Below, in pieces: positions 1 to 5,262 of a stretch of 8,786 bases of DNA. A program made the position numbers and the translations under genes. The DNA is from Clostridia bacterium (GTDB lineage: Bacteria > Aerophobota > Aerophobia > Aerophobales > AE-B3A), in assembly GCA_030610745.1 (NCBI GenBank), contig JAUWRC010000059.1, positions 1-8,786 on the forward strand, given 5' to 3'. Positions within the stretch are counted from its first letter, which is position 1, and each line of letters starts with the position of its first letter. A model generated the notes under the pieces. The model made no database searches. It saw nothing but the letters and a program-made list of their open reading frames with translations, and was not told where the DNA came from.

Positions 1-128
1 GGTGAAATAATCCTCTTTTTAAGCTTTTTCAGCGCTTCTTCCTTAAGATAACCCTCTTCTCCCTCAAAAAGATAAACTGAGGTAATTTTTCCAGCCTCCA
101 ATTCTGCTATAAACTGTTTATATTTCAT
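1..128 (-). CDS. holA: DNA polymerase III delta subunit, N-terminal part (cut by window edge)
   Basis: Only the first 42 codons are visible, starting at an ATG at 128-126 and running off the left edge. The peptide begins MKYKQFIAELEAGKI and continues SVYLFEGEEGYLKEEALKKL. This matches the start of HolA, where a short basic helix leads into the strand and glutamate-rich loop (VYLF-GEE-YL-EEAL) of the first AAA+ fold. HolA is the clamp-loader subunit that opens the beta sliding clamp during replication. An in-frame TAA lies two codons upstream, so this ATG is the first possible start, although the Shine-Dalgarno (GAGGA, about 15 nt upstream) is weak and distant. The gene points the same way as the operon behind it but is separated from it by a terminator. 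The assignment rests on a short stretch, so the gene name is likely rather than certain. Confidence 0.7.
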   Translation of the reverse strand, partial: MKYKQFIAELEAGKITSVYLFEGEEGYLKEEALKKLKKRIIS

Positions 129-196
129 TGATTAGTTCGTAGTTCCTCGTTCGCATCTCACTAAAATAGGGTCAGGGGATAGTCTGGTAATAGATA

Positions 197-219
197 AAGC
201 GGGCCCCAGGGGCCCGCTT
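197..219 (-). terminator. Rho-independent terminator of the exported-protein operon
   Basis: A perfect inverted repeat, AAGCGGGCCCC and its complement around a central A, forms a very GC-rich hairpin of about 10 bp. On the minus strand the stem is followed by TTTATCTATT, a moderately U-rich tail. It begins 16 nt after the stop codon of the minus-strand gene ending at 236, so it should end that operon and insulate holA from it. Confidence 0.75.
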
Positions 220-235
220 AGGCTGTCTTAAAAAG

Positions 236-781
236 CTATCCTTCCATAGAGGCTGGAATCATAGAGGCTGGAATCTTGCATTTCAGAACATAGGTTCCAG
301 TTTTTAAAGTCAAACTAACTAGATCGGGCTCCTCTTTAACCTTGGCTAAACTAAGAGAAGGCTCCTCAACTGGCTTTTCCAGTTTCTCTATCTGAACTAA
401 GCTTACGGCCATTATCTCTCCTGAGGAATCAAACAAAGCTGCTCCGTAATCTATTTCCTCTTCCTCGGCTTCAATAGAAGCTACAAATAAAGGATAGGAA
501 CAATCTATTTCTTCCCCATAGATCACCAGAGCTACTATCAGGCCTTGGTGGACAGTTTCCTCAGAAAGACTAATTTGAGAAGGAAGATAGACCTGAATTT
601 GATCCAGAGAGGCTCCTCCAGCACAGATAAAATCCATCTCTTTTAGACTGAACTTTTCGAACTTTTCGGAAAGAACTTCCTTAATCAACCCTTTCTCTTC
701 TGAAGTTAATTCTTGAGAAAAACCCCCTACAGCTAGACTTAAAATTATCACTGCCGCCAATATCAGAAATTTATAGTTCAC
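236..781 (-). CDS. Small exported protein of unknown function
   Basis: This encodes 181 residues from a GTG start at 781-779. Residues 1-22 form a typical signal peptide: a Lys near the N-terminus, then a hydrophobic core LILAAVIILSLAVGG, then a likely cleavage site near FSQ. The mature part is acidic, with a run of glutamates near residues 105-109, three cysteines (about 53, 94 and 168) and no domain I recognise. It probably acts in the periplasm or on the cell surface. The start is well supported: AGGAGG lies 9 nt upstream and overlaps the TAG stop of the preceding gene, so the two are translationally coupled. That preceding gene is an exported DUF4384/PKD protein, so the two products probably act together at the envelope. 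The C-terminus ends in a 5-residue duplication, PASMI then PASME, caused by a 15-bp tandem DNA repeat. Function is unknown. Confidence 0.8.
   Translation of the reverse strand: MNYKFLILAAVIILSLAVGGFSQELTSEEKGLIKEVLSEKFEKFSLKEMDFICAGGASLDQIQVYLPSQISLSEETVHQGLIVALVIYGEEIDCSYPLFVASIEAEEEEIDYGAALFDSSGEIMAVSLVQIEKLEKPVEEPSLSLAKVKEEPDLVSLTLKTGTYVLKCKIPASMIPASMEG
246..275. repeat. 15-bp tandem duplication at the end of a coding region
   Basis: The unit ATAGAGGCTGGAATC occurs twice in exact succession (246-260 and 261-275). It is in frame with the overlapping minus-strand gene, where it adds five residues (PASMI/PASME) just before the stop. Perfect identity suggests a recent slippage event. Confidence 0.9.
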
Positions 782-788
782 TGTAATT

Positions 789-796
789 CACCTCCT
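789..796 (-). promoter_or_regulatory. Shine-Dalgarno overlapping upstream stop codon
   Basis: On the minus strand the sequence reads TAGGAGGTG. The TAG is the stop of the DUF4384/PKD gene, and AGGAGG is the ribosome binding site of the next gene, 9 nt before its GTG. This layout points to translational coupling and to one transcript for both genes. Confidence 0.8.
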
Positions 797-2129
797 AATA
801 AGTGTAAACTAACTTAGCTGAGTCTTGCTGAGCAGCTAAGTGATATCCGTATCCAACTGGAGGCCATTCTATTTTGACCGTAAATAGCTGTCCCAATAAA
901 GAAAGGTTCTGAATCTGATAAGCTCCATAAGCGCTGTAGCCTACGCCTTCGGTGTCTCCGGAAAACTGAGGCTTGAAGGGGTTAATTAGGTCTACTTGAC
1001 CTTGTTCTACTACCTGTCCCCATTGATTTAGAATTTTTATCTTGACCGTAGTGCTAAAACCACTTCCTCCATCTTTATTAGTTACCAAAAGATGGAAGTT
1101 TATATAGGCCTGGTTAGGAGTCAGAGAGATTGCCTTCCAGCTCCATTGGGCCCAATGATTCCATCTTCTCACCCAGTACCATCCGTTGATCCAATCTCCA
1201 TTACTTTGGAAAGAAACCGGCTCAGTGACTGAAAATCTAGCACCAACTCCACTCACTGTTACTATCCTGGTGGTAGAAGAAGTTGCTCCATCATCATCCT
1301 GGACCGTCAAAGTTACTCTAAATTCGCTCTGGGAATAAAATTGATGAGTAGTGGTCTGTCCCCAAGCATCAGTGACTCCATCGCTATCAAAATCCCATTG
1401 CCAGCTAGTTATGTAGCCGTCGGGATCAGAAGAAGCAGAAGCATCGAACTGGACCACTTGATTAACTTGAGGATTAGAGGGCCAATAATTAAATTGAGCC
1501 TGAGGGTTCTGATTGACTGGTCCCGCTCCCACCTGAAAATTGGTCCAGGCGGTATCCCATTTCACTGGCACTATCTTAAGCTGAATCCCAGGCTTTTCTC
1601 CTCCAATTTGCAACCGAAATTCAGCTTTAAACTTAGATCTAACTTCTTCTCTCAAGGCCTGGGGATCAAGAATTAGAGGATAAGAATTTTCCTTAAACGG
1701 ATCCTGAGGAAATCTTAGGAAATCATAGATGTTGACCCTGGTGGTGGAAGCAATTGCCAGAAGGTACTCAGTGCCTGAAGGACCCGTCACTATAAACCTG
1801 TAAGGTCCATCAGGCAATTGATAGGAGCCTGGCCCAATTAAATTATTCCGGGAGTAGCGGTTGGGAAAGACCAACCAGGTTTGTCCTTGACTATCACAGT
1901 GCAGGACATAAAGGTAGGCCTGCTCACTGACCCATCCAAAAATTCTTAACTCAGATCCAATTGAATACCAGGATCGATCGGTCCGGATATCTACATCAAG
2001 CCGAGGATGAGGCGGAGGTTGAATTATCATGTTGGGGAGGGAATTAGCTTCTCCAACCACTCCTAGGCCCACTCCCAACACTACCAGCATAAGCCCAATT
2101 ATCGACAACTTAAATAGTTTGGTTTGCAT
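795..2129 (-). CDS. Exported DUF4384 and PKD domain protein
   Basis: This encodes 444 residues from an ATG at 2129-2127. Residues 1-28 are a signal peptide with a hydrophobic core (IIGLMLVVLGVGLGVV) and a GEA-type cleavage region. Residues of about 45-130 look like DUF4384, a beta-rich domain often found in exported or surface proteins (VDIRTDRSWY, then a YLYVLHCDSQG core, then VFPNRYSRNN). Residues of about 209-293 are a PKD domain: the VVQFDASASSDPDG motif, then WQWDFDSDG, then YRVTL-like FRVTLTVQDDDGA. PKD domains are immunoglobulin-like folds that mediate contacts outside the cell. Residues of about 298-444 look like a further beta-sandwich rich in Trp and aromatic residues, with no family I can name. 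It is the first gene of a two-gene operon. Its true start is uncertain because the best Shine-Dalgarno serves an upstream ATG cut off by an in-frame TAG. No enzyme residues are visible, so a structural or binding role is inferred. Confidence 0.85.
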   Translation of the reverse strand: MQTKLFKLSIIGLMLVVLGVGLGVVGEANSLPNMIIQPPPHPRLDVDIRTDRSWYSIGSELRIFGWVSEQAYLYVLHCDSQGQTWLVFPNRYSRNNLIGPGSYQLPDGPYRFIVTGPSGTEYLLAIASTTRVNIYDFLRFPQDPFKENSYPLILDPQALREEVRSKFKAEFRLQIGGEKPGIQLKIVPVKWDTAWTNFQVGAGPVNQNPQAQFNYWPSNPQVNQVVQFDASASSDPDGYITSWQWDFDSDGVTDAWGQTTTHQFYSQSEFRVTLTVQDDDGATSSTTRIVTVSGVGARFSVTEPVSFQSNGDWINGWYWVRRWNHWAQWSWKAISLTPNQAYINFHLLVTNKDGGSGFSTTVKIKILNQWGQVVEQGQVDLINPFKPQFSGDTEGVGYSAYGAYQIQNLSLLGQLFTVKIEWPPVGYGYHLAAQQDSAKLVYTY

Positions 2130-2141
2130 TTTAACGGTATA

Positions 2142-2181
2142 CTAAAAAGATATGTATATTAGCATACCTTACCCACCTCCT
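2142..2181 (-). promoter_or_regulatory. Leader mini-ORF with strong Shine-Dalgarno, in frame with the DUF4384/PKD gene
   Basis: On the minus strand AGGAGG (2181-2176) stands 10 nt before an ATG at 2165. That ATG encodes MLIYISF and stops at TAG (2144-2142). The same frame continues through four codons into the ATG at 2129 used for the main protein, which has no good Shine-Dalgarno of its own. It may be a leader peptide with reinitiation, or a start codon lost to a recent nonsense mutation. Confidence 0.5.
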
Positions 2182-2205
2182 TTACAGTTTTATTTTTATA
2201 CTGTT

Positions 2206-2233
2206 TTTACTTTATAAATCGCTCTTTTATAAT
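2206..2233 (+). promoter_or_regulatory. Candidate promoter of the insertion element genes
   Basis: A perfect -10 box TATAAT (2228-2233) is preceded at 16 bp by TTTACT (2206-2211), a fair -35. Transcription would begin near 2240, ahead of the cysteine-rich gene and the transposase. The surroundings are very AT-rich, so the -35 is uncertain. If the left end of the element lies inside this stretch, the promoter could be a host-element hybrid. Confidence 0.45.
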
Positions 2234-2265
2234 AAAGACTATGTCTTATAGTTATAGAATTCGTT

Positions 2266-2317
2266 CACCTCCTAAAACAATTCTCATTTTTGTTGATATA
2301 ACATCTGTTAAGGAGGT
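2266..2317 (+). promoter_or_regulatory. Leader hairpin that can hide the Shine-Dalgarno of the cysteine-rich gene
   Basis: ACCTCCT at 2267-2273 is exactly complementary to AGGAGGT at 2311-2317, the ribosome binding site of the gene starting at 2322. Two more A-U pairs (2275-2276 with 2308-2309) lie beyond one mismatch. A smaller hairpin, AGAATT (2256-2261) with AATTCT (2279-2284), would present the anti-Shine-Dalgarno in its loop. This would hold down translation of both genes, a known strategy in IS10 and IS200. Here it is inferred from base pairing only. Confidence 0.45.
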
Positions 2318-2321
2318 TTCA

Positions 2322-2522
2322 ATGAACGATAAACTTATTAAGAAATTATTAAAATCTTGCCTTTTTGTTATCTGTCCTGATGCAAAAAGGTGTAAAAGGT
2401 TCTGTAGAAATAGATGCTTAACTAAGGTCTTTAGCAGAAAGGCTAAGATTTTATGTATGTACGAGTTGGTTGAGAAAGAACCTGTATTTTATCGAATAGA
2501 TAAGACAAGGAGCAAATCATGA
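2322..2522 (+). CDS. Small cysteine-rich protein translationally coupled to the IS110 transposase
   Basis: This encodes 66 residues. The start at 2322 is chosen because AAGGAGG lies 5 nt before it; the frame is open back to 2241, but that upstream ATG has no ribosome binding site. The protein is strongly basic and has six cysteines at residues 13, 18, 24, 28, 32 and 45, five of them inside 20 residues. This could be a metal-binding or nucleic-acid-binding knuckle. No membrane segment or known domain is visible. Its TGA stop overlaps the transposase ATG as ATGA, so the transposase is probably translated by reinitiation from this gene. IS110-family elements usually encode a single protein, so a coupled partner is unusual. 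It could be a regulator, an RNA-binding accessory or a leader that meters transposase. I do not recognise a family. Confidence 0.65.
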   Translation: MNDKLIKKLLKSCLFVICPDAKRCKRFCRNRCLTKVFSRKAKILCMYELVEKEPVFYRIDKTRSKS

Positions 2523-3973
2523 AAACGAAAAATATCTATCCTGCATCTAATAGCCTGCGGCTTAAAAAAATTATGGCTAAGTATGCCCCTTCCGAGATTC
2601 TCTATGTCCCTATTGATGTAGCCAAATACAACCATAAGGCCTGCTGCATTAACTTCTTTGGCGACATCCTTACCTCAGCCTTTGAGTTTCCCAATAACTC
2701 CCACGGGGTTGATTTCTTCATCTTGAAAGTAACCCGTGTTGTGCGTACATCTGGAATTAAGAAGATCCTTATGGGTTTAGAATCTACCGGCCACTATCAC
2801 CGGAATCTGACCCTGCGCCTTAGAGCTTTAGGTCATGATGTAGCTGTAATCAACCCTTTTGATTCCTGGAAGGAGAGACTTAACAAGAATACCAAGACCG
2901 ACAAGATTGATCTGGGCTCTATTGCCAAAGCCTTGATCTCTGGCAAGTTCTCCTCCTCTTATATACCTGGTGGGGTTTATTACAACCTGAGAAGAGCTAC
3001 TCGTACAAGACGCAAATTCATCTCAAGGCGAGGTTCCTCTCAAAATGTGATTACAGGCCTAATGGACCAGCTCTTTCCTGGGCTGTGGGATAAAGATGAT
3101 TCTATCTTCTCTGATCGCTGGGGTAAAGGTTCTCTCTTAGTCATTGAGCACTATCCCACACCTCAGAGAGTACTCAGATTAGGAGAGGCCAGGCTTGCCC
3201 GTTTCTTAAGAAAGAACAATACGAAACTAACCGAGAAGACAGCTCGTAAGATCATCTCAGCTGCCAGGTGTAGTCTTGCCTCTAATAACCCTTGCGAGCA
3301 AACTATGGACATTCTCGCCCTAAACTCGCACATCAAGGTTTATCGGCTATATCGAGAGATTATCGCCAACCTAGAAAACGAGATTGCCCACCTCGTAGTT
3401 CAGACCCCTGGGGTATATCTTCTTTCTATTCCGGGAATTTCGGTAATCTATGGAGCTGAAATTACAGCAGAAATAGGCGATATCTCTCGCTTTGCCTATG
3501 CTAAGCAGATTATTTCTTCAGCCGGTACCTGTTCAAGGAAAAGCCAGACTGGCGAATATGACCCGCAGGGCCTACCTATGTCGAAGAAGGGCAACAAGTT
3601 CCTTCGTACCAGTCTCAATCAGGCAGCATTATCTTTAAATGCCTGGTGTCCCGATTTCAATGCTTACTACACCAGGAAGCTGGTGGAGAAGGCCGATAAG
3701 AAGCGCATAGCAAGAACAGCCACTGGCAATAAGTTGGCCAGACTTGCCTTTGCCCTTATGAAGCACGAGCTGCTCTATCGGCCTCACACCCTTAACAGCC
3801 TAACCTCTAACCTGAGAGGTTATTACATTGCTCTCTATGGGAAGATTCTGGAGAAACTAGATAGATTCTCATCAGAAAAGATACTTCCCAAAGACAATTA
3901 CTTAGAACAAATCAAACGAAAACTGGAGAAAAAATATGCAGTAGACCTATCCAAACTTAGTGAGTCTATATAG
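2519..3973 (+). CDS. IS110-family transposase (DEDD RuvC-like plus Transposase_20 serine domain)
   Basis: This encodes 484 residues. The N-terminal DEDD_Tnp_IS110 domain (about 28-180) has a RuvC-like fold with a full set of acidic residues: D33 (PIDVAKYNH), E88 (GLESTGHYHR), D128 and D131 (KTDKIDLGSIA). The C-terminal Transposase_20 domain (about 295-385) has LLSIPGISVIYGAEITAEIGD, then SAGTCSRKSQTGEY, then SKKGNKFLRTSLNQAAL. IS110 enzymes excise the element as a circle and insert it at sites chosen by an element-encoded bridge RNA, using the acidic residues together with a C-terminal serine. The serine-glycine usual in this region reads T344-G345 here, with S339 and S342 nearby, so which residue is catalytic is unclear. 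It is longer than many IS110 transposases owing to a tail beyond residue 400. It overlaps the cysteine-rich gene by ATGA and has no strong Shine-Dalgarno of its own. The reading frame is intact. Confidence 0.93.
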   Translation: MKTKNIYPASNSLRLKKIMAKYAPSEILYVPIDVAKYNHKACCINFFGDILTSAFEFPNNSHGVDFFILKVTRVVRTSGIKKILMGLESTGHYHRNLTLRLRALGHDVAVINPFDSWKERLNKNTKTDKIDLGSIAKALISGKFSSSYIPGGVYYNLRRATRTRRKFISRRGSSQNVITGLMDQLFPGLWDKDDSIFSDRWGKGSLLVIEHYPTPQRVLRLGEARLARFLRKNNTKLTEKTARKIISAARCSLASNNPCEQTMDILALNSHIKVYRLYREIIANLENEIAHLVVQTPGVYLLSIPGISVIYGAEITAEIGDISRFAYAKQIISSAGTCSRKSQTGEYDPQGLPMSKKGNKFLRTSLNQAALSLNAWCPDFNAYYTRKLVEKADKKRIARTATGNKLARLAFALMKHELLYRPHTLNSLTSNLRGYYIALYGKILEKLDRFSSEKILPKDNYLEQIKRKLEKKYAVDLSKLSESI

Positions 3974-4250
3974 GGACTCCACTGTCTGATAAAGCTGGTT
4001 TAATCTGTCATCCTCTTGGACGAGAAGGGATATCGACATTTTATATAGGGATAACCAGAACCCTCAAGGAGGTAGTGAATACCTTTCTCGTCCATATGAA
4101 ATGCGGAAGGTGAGTGGAGTCCCTGCCCCGATGGTTATAGATCGAGGTAAAACTCGTATGTTACCGTGGTGCAGCTCTATATGGACATTATCTGCCTGTG
4201 TGCGGACACGCAGACAGGTGAGAAAGGGCCTGTTACCCTTCTTCTCCAGG
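3973..4250 (+). ncRNA. Candidate bridge RNA (seekRNA) of the IS110-family element
   Basis: The stretch directly after the transposase stop has no gene but dense nested pairing. An 11-bp perfect stem, GGGACTCCACT (3973-3983) with AGTGGAGTCCC (4113-4123), closes the first module. Inside it a 13-bp stem with one G-U pair joins 4017-4029 to 4082-4094, leaving a loop of about 52 nt (4030-4081). A second module follows with hairpins CGAG/CTCG (4143-4156), CCTGTGTGC with GCAGACAGG (4195-4203 and 4210-4218, one mismatch), and GAGAAAGGG with CCCTTCTTCTC (4220-4228 and 4236-4246, two bulged bases). Two large loops on stems resemble the target-binding and donor-binding loops of known bridge RNAs, and IS1111-type elements carry theirs downstream of the gene. 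The guide sequences and exact ends are not resolved. An alternative is a purely structural 3' end or an attenuator. Confidence 0.55.
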
Positions 4251-4263
4251 AGTAAGAGACGAT

Positions 4264-4678
4264 TATTCAGTTTTCAATGAGCAGTGACTGTATTGTTAAT
4301 TTGCAAGGTGAAAATTTTTCTCAATTTTTGCCCTTAGGGGGAGTTTGTTTTGAAAATAATTTCATCCTTTCACTTGACTTTTATCTGGTGAGACCTCCTT
4401 TATTCTTCTATCCCAATATCTACCATTTTACTATCTTTCTTTTCTTTAATTCTTCACCTCCTTTATGGTAAAAAGGTACTTCTAAGCCTATTACTGCTCT
4501 ATTTAACATTCTTAACTTTCGAAAAGATAATTCATTGATTTCTTTAGAAAATTTCTTTGAATAATCTCGATTAAGTATTTTTTCTTTTTCTTTGCATTTA
4601 AAAGGTTTGATCATAGTAAAATATATAACGCGCCGTGTTAAATGTCAAGAATTAAAGAGAGGTACTGTCAATGTGCGG
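4264..4678. other. AT-rich intergenic stretch without a supportable gene
   Basis: This lies between the structured element RNA and the integrase remnant, and probably contains the right end of the IS element. It has two anti-Shine-Dalgarno-like motifs on the plus strand, CCTCCTTTATT (near 4393) and CACCTCCTTTAT (near 4456). On the minus strand these would be AGGAGG sites, but neither has a start codon at usable distance. A 64-codon minus-strand reading frame (4614-4420) has no ribosome binding site and no recognisable family, so it is not called. The stretch may be decayed coding sequence from the island. Confidence 0.5.
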
Positions 4679-4974
4679 GTTTCTCTTGACAAGGCTGCCA
4701 GGAAAGCAGGAATTGAAAGGTTCCGATTTCATGATTTAAGACATACTTTTGCCTCCCATCTAGTTATGGCAGGGATAGATCTAAAGACTGTTCAAGAACT
4801 TCTGGGGCATAAAACAATTGAGATGACGCTTCGCTTTCTCCTGACCATAAGAAGGCAGCGGTAGAAGTTTTATGTAGCCGGATGGGCACCATATGAGCAC
4901 CAAAATTAGATTTTAGTGAGGAAATTTTGCTTGCTTTGAAAAGTTTCCTCACTCTATTCTACCAAATCCAGTGA
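4679..4974 (+). pseudogene. Tyrosine recombinase (phage integrase) C-terminal remnant
   Basis: The fragment reads LDKAARKAGIERF, then RFHDLRHTFASHLVMAGI, then VQELLGHKTIEMTLR. This is the second catalytic block (H-x-x-R in HDLR) and the LGH histidine of XerC/D-like integrases. Right after MTLR (4834) the normal Tyr-x-His-Leu segment is missing. The next family residues, SPDHKKAAVEVL, appear in another frame from 4837, so about 10 bases, including the catalytic tyrosine codon, have been deleted. The new frame meets TGA at 4894-4896 where many relatives have the Trp of TIW-P. Plausible tail sequence (APKLDFSEE) goes on to a second TGA at 4972. The N-terminal half and the first catalytic Arg are absent. 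The gene is therefore dead, a relic of an integrated element near the tRNA-Leu downstream. Confidence 0.8.
4915..4953. repeat. Inverted repeat in the tail of the integrase remnant
   Basis: AGTGAGGAAA (4915-4924) and TTTCCTCACT (4944-4953) are perfect complements. Four more A-T pairs inside, next to one bulged base, leave a 10-nt loop. No T-run follows on either strand, so a classic terminator is unlikely on sequence alone. It could be a weak terminator of the former integrase gene or a protein-binding site. Confidence 0.5.
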
Positions 4975-4981
4975 AATCTTT

Positions 4982-5009
4982 TTGACACACACCTTTTTCC
5001 TGCTAAAAT
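4982..5009 (+). promoter_or_regulatory. Strong sigma-70-type promoter
   Basis: A consensus -35 TTGACA (4982-4987) stands 16 bp before TAAAAT (5004-5009). Transcription would start near 5016 and read toward the AlbA_2/GHKL gene at 5263, with an untranslated leader of about 250 nt that contains the winged-helix remnant and the 21-bp repeats. Confidence 0.6.
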
Positions 5010-5070
5010 AACCACATAGAGTATTTTTTGGCTAAGGTGTTTACATCTCGAGGGACTTTCATAAAATACA

Positions 5071-5148
5071 GGTAAACTTCTTCAGTATGGTAAAGGCAAA
5101 GGTATAAGATATGAGTTAGATCCGTTAAATATGGGCGAGTCCAAATAA
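5071..5148 (+). pseudogene. Remnant of a winged-helix C-terminus like that of the next gene
   Basis: In this frame the DNA reads GKLLQYGKGKGIRYELDPLN up to a TAA at 5146. The pattern GKG-x-x-RY-L is the last strand and wing of the winged-helix domain that ends many AlbA_2/GHKL and Fic-type proteins. The intact gene downstream ends in the similar IGKGRATKYVLDD. No start codon or N-terminal part is present, and a stop lies in frame just before the segment. It is probably what is left of a related gene, perhaps from a tandem duplication, though the match is short. Confidence 0.4.
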
Positions 5149-5168
5149 AATACGGGCGAGTCCAAATA
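5127..5168. repeat. 21-bp tandem repeat, two copies
   Basis: Copies at 5127-5147 and 5148-5168 share AAATAYGGGCGAGTCCAAATA with one difference (T5132 against C5153). A partial third copy (AATAT) follows. The first copy carries the stop of the winged-helix remnant. The unit is seven codons long, and one frame is open through both copies to a stop overlapping the start of the next gene, but no start codon supports translation. Confidence 0.85.
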
Positions 5169-5262
5169 AATATAGGTTAACTCAGAAAAAAGCTGTAGAG
5201 GAGCTTAACAACCCTCAGTTAGAGTTTCCCAGAATTAGAATTATAAAAAGTAAAGGTAATTT

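Larger units (their letters stand above)
2200..4300 (+). mobile_element. IS110-family insertion element (ends approximate)
   Basis: The unit consists of a leader, a small cysteine-rich ORF, an IS110-type DEDD/Transposase_20 recombinase and a long structured non-coding 3' part. IS110-family elements make no regular target duplication and often lack clear terminal inverted repeats, so the ends cannot be fixed from one copy. The limits given are the outer range: the left end should lie between the DUF4384/PKD gene leader and about 2300, and the right end between about 4250 and 4470. The non-coding part lies after the recombinase, which is the arrangement known for the IS1111 group. Insertion fell in the region upstream of the minus-strand DUF4384/PKD operon, so it may have replaced or altered that promoter. 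Confidence 0.6.

Noticed and set aside
1341..1676. 111-codon plus-strand reading frame
   Set aside because: It lies entirely inside the well-supported DUF4384/PKD gene on the other strand, has no ribosome binding site and shows no domain.
4277..4471. 64-codon plus-strand reading frame
   Set aside because: Its hydrophobic, Phe-rich translation is typical of AT-rich non-coding DNA, and it has no ribosome binding site.
4420..4614. 64-codon minus-strand reading frame, lysine-rich
   Set aside because: There is no Shine-Dalgarno before its ATG and no recognisable family. The frame is plausible by chance in AT-rich sequence. It could be a relic but cannot be supported.
4679..4974. UGA read as tryptophan in the integrase relic
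   Set aside because: UGA ends other genes here (for example at 2522 and 7358), and the same relic has a deletion, so decay explains it better than recoding.
5127..5168. CRISPR array
   Set aside because: The two 21-bp units are directly adjacent with no spacer between them, and no cas gene is present.
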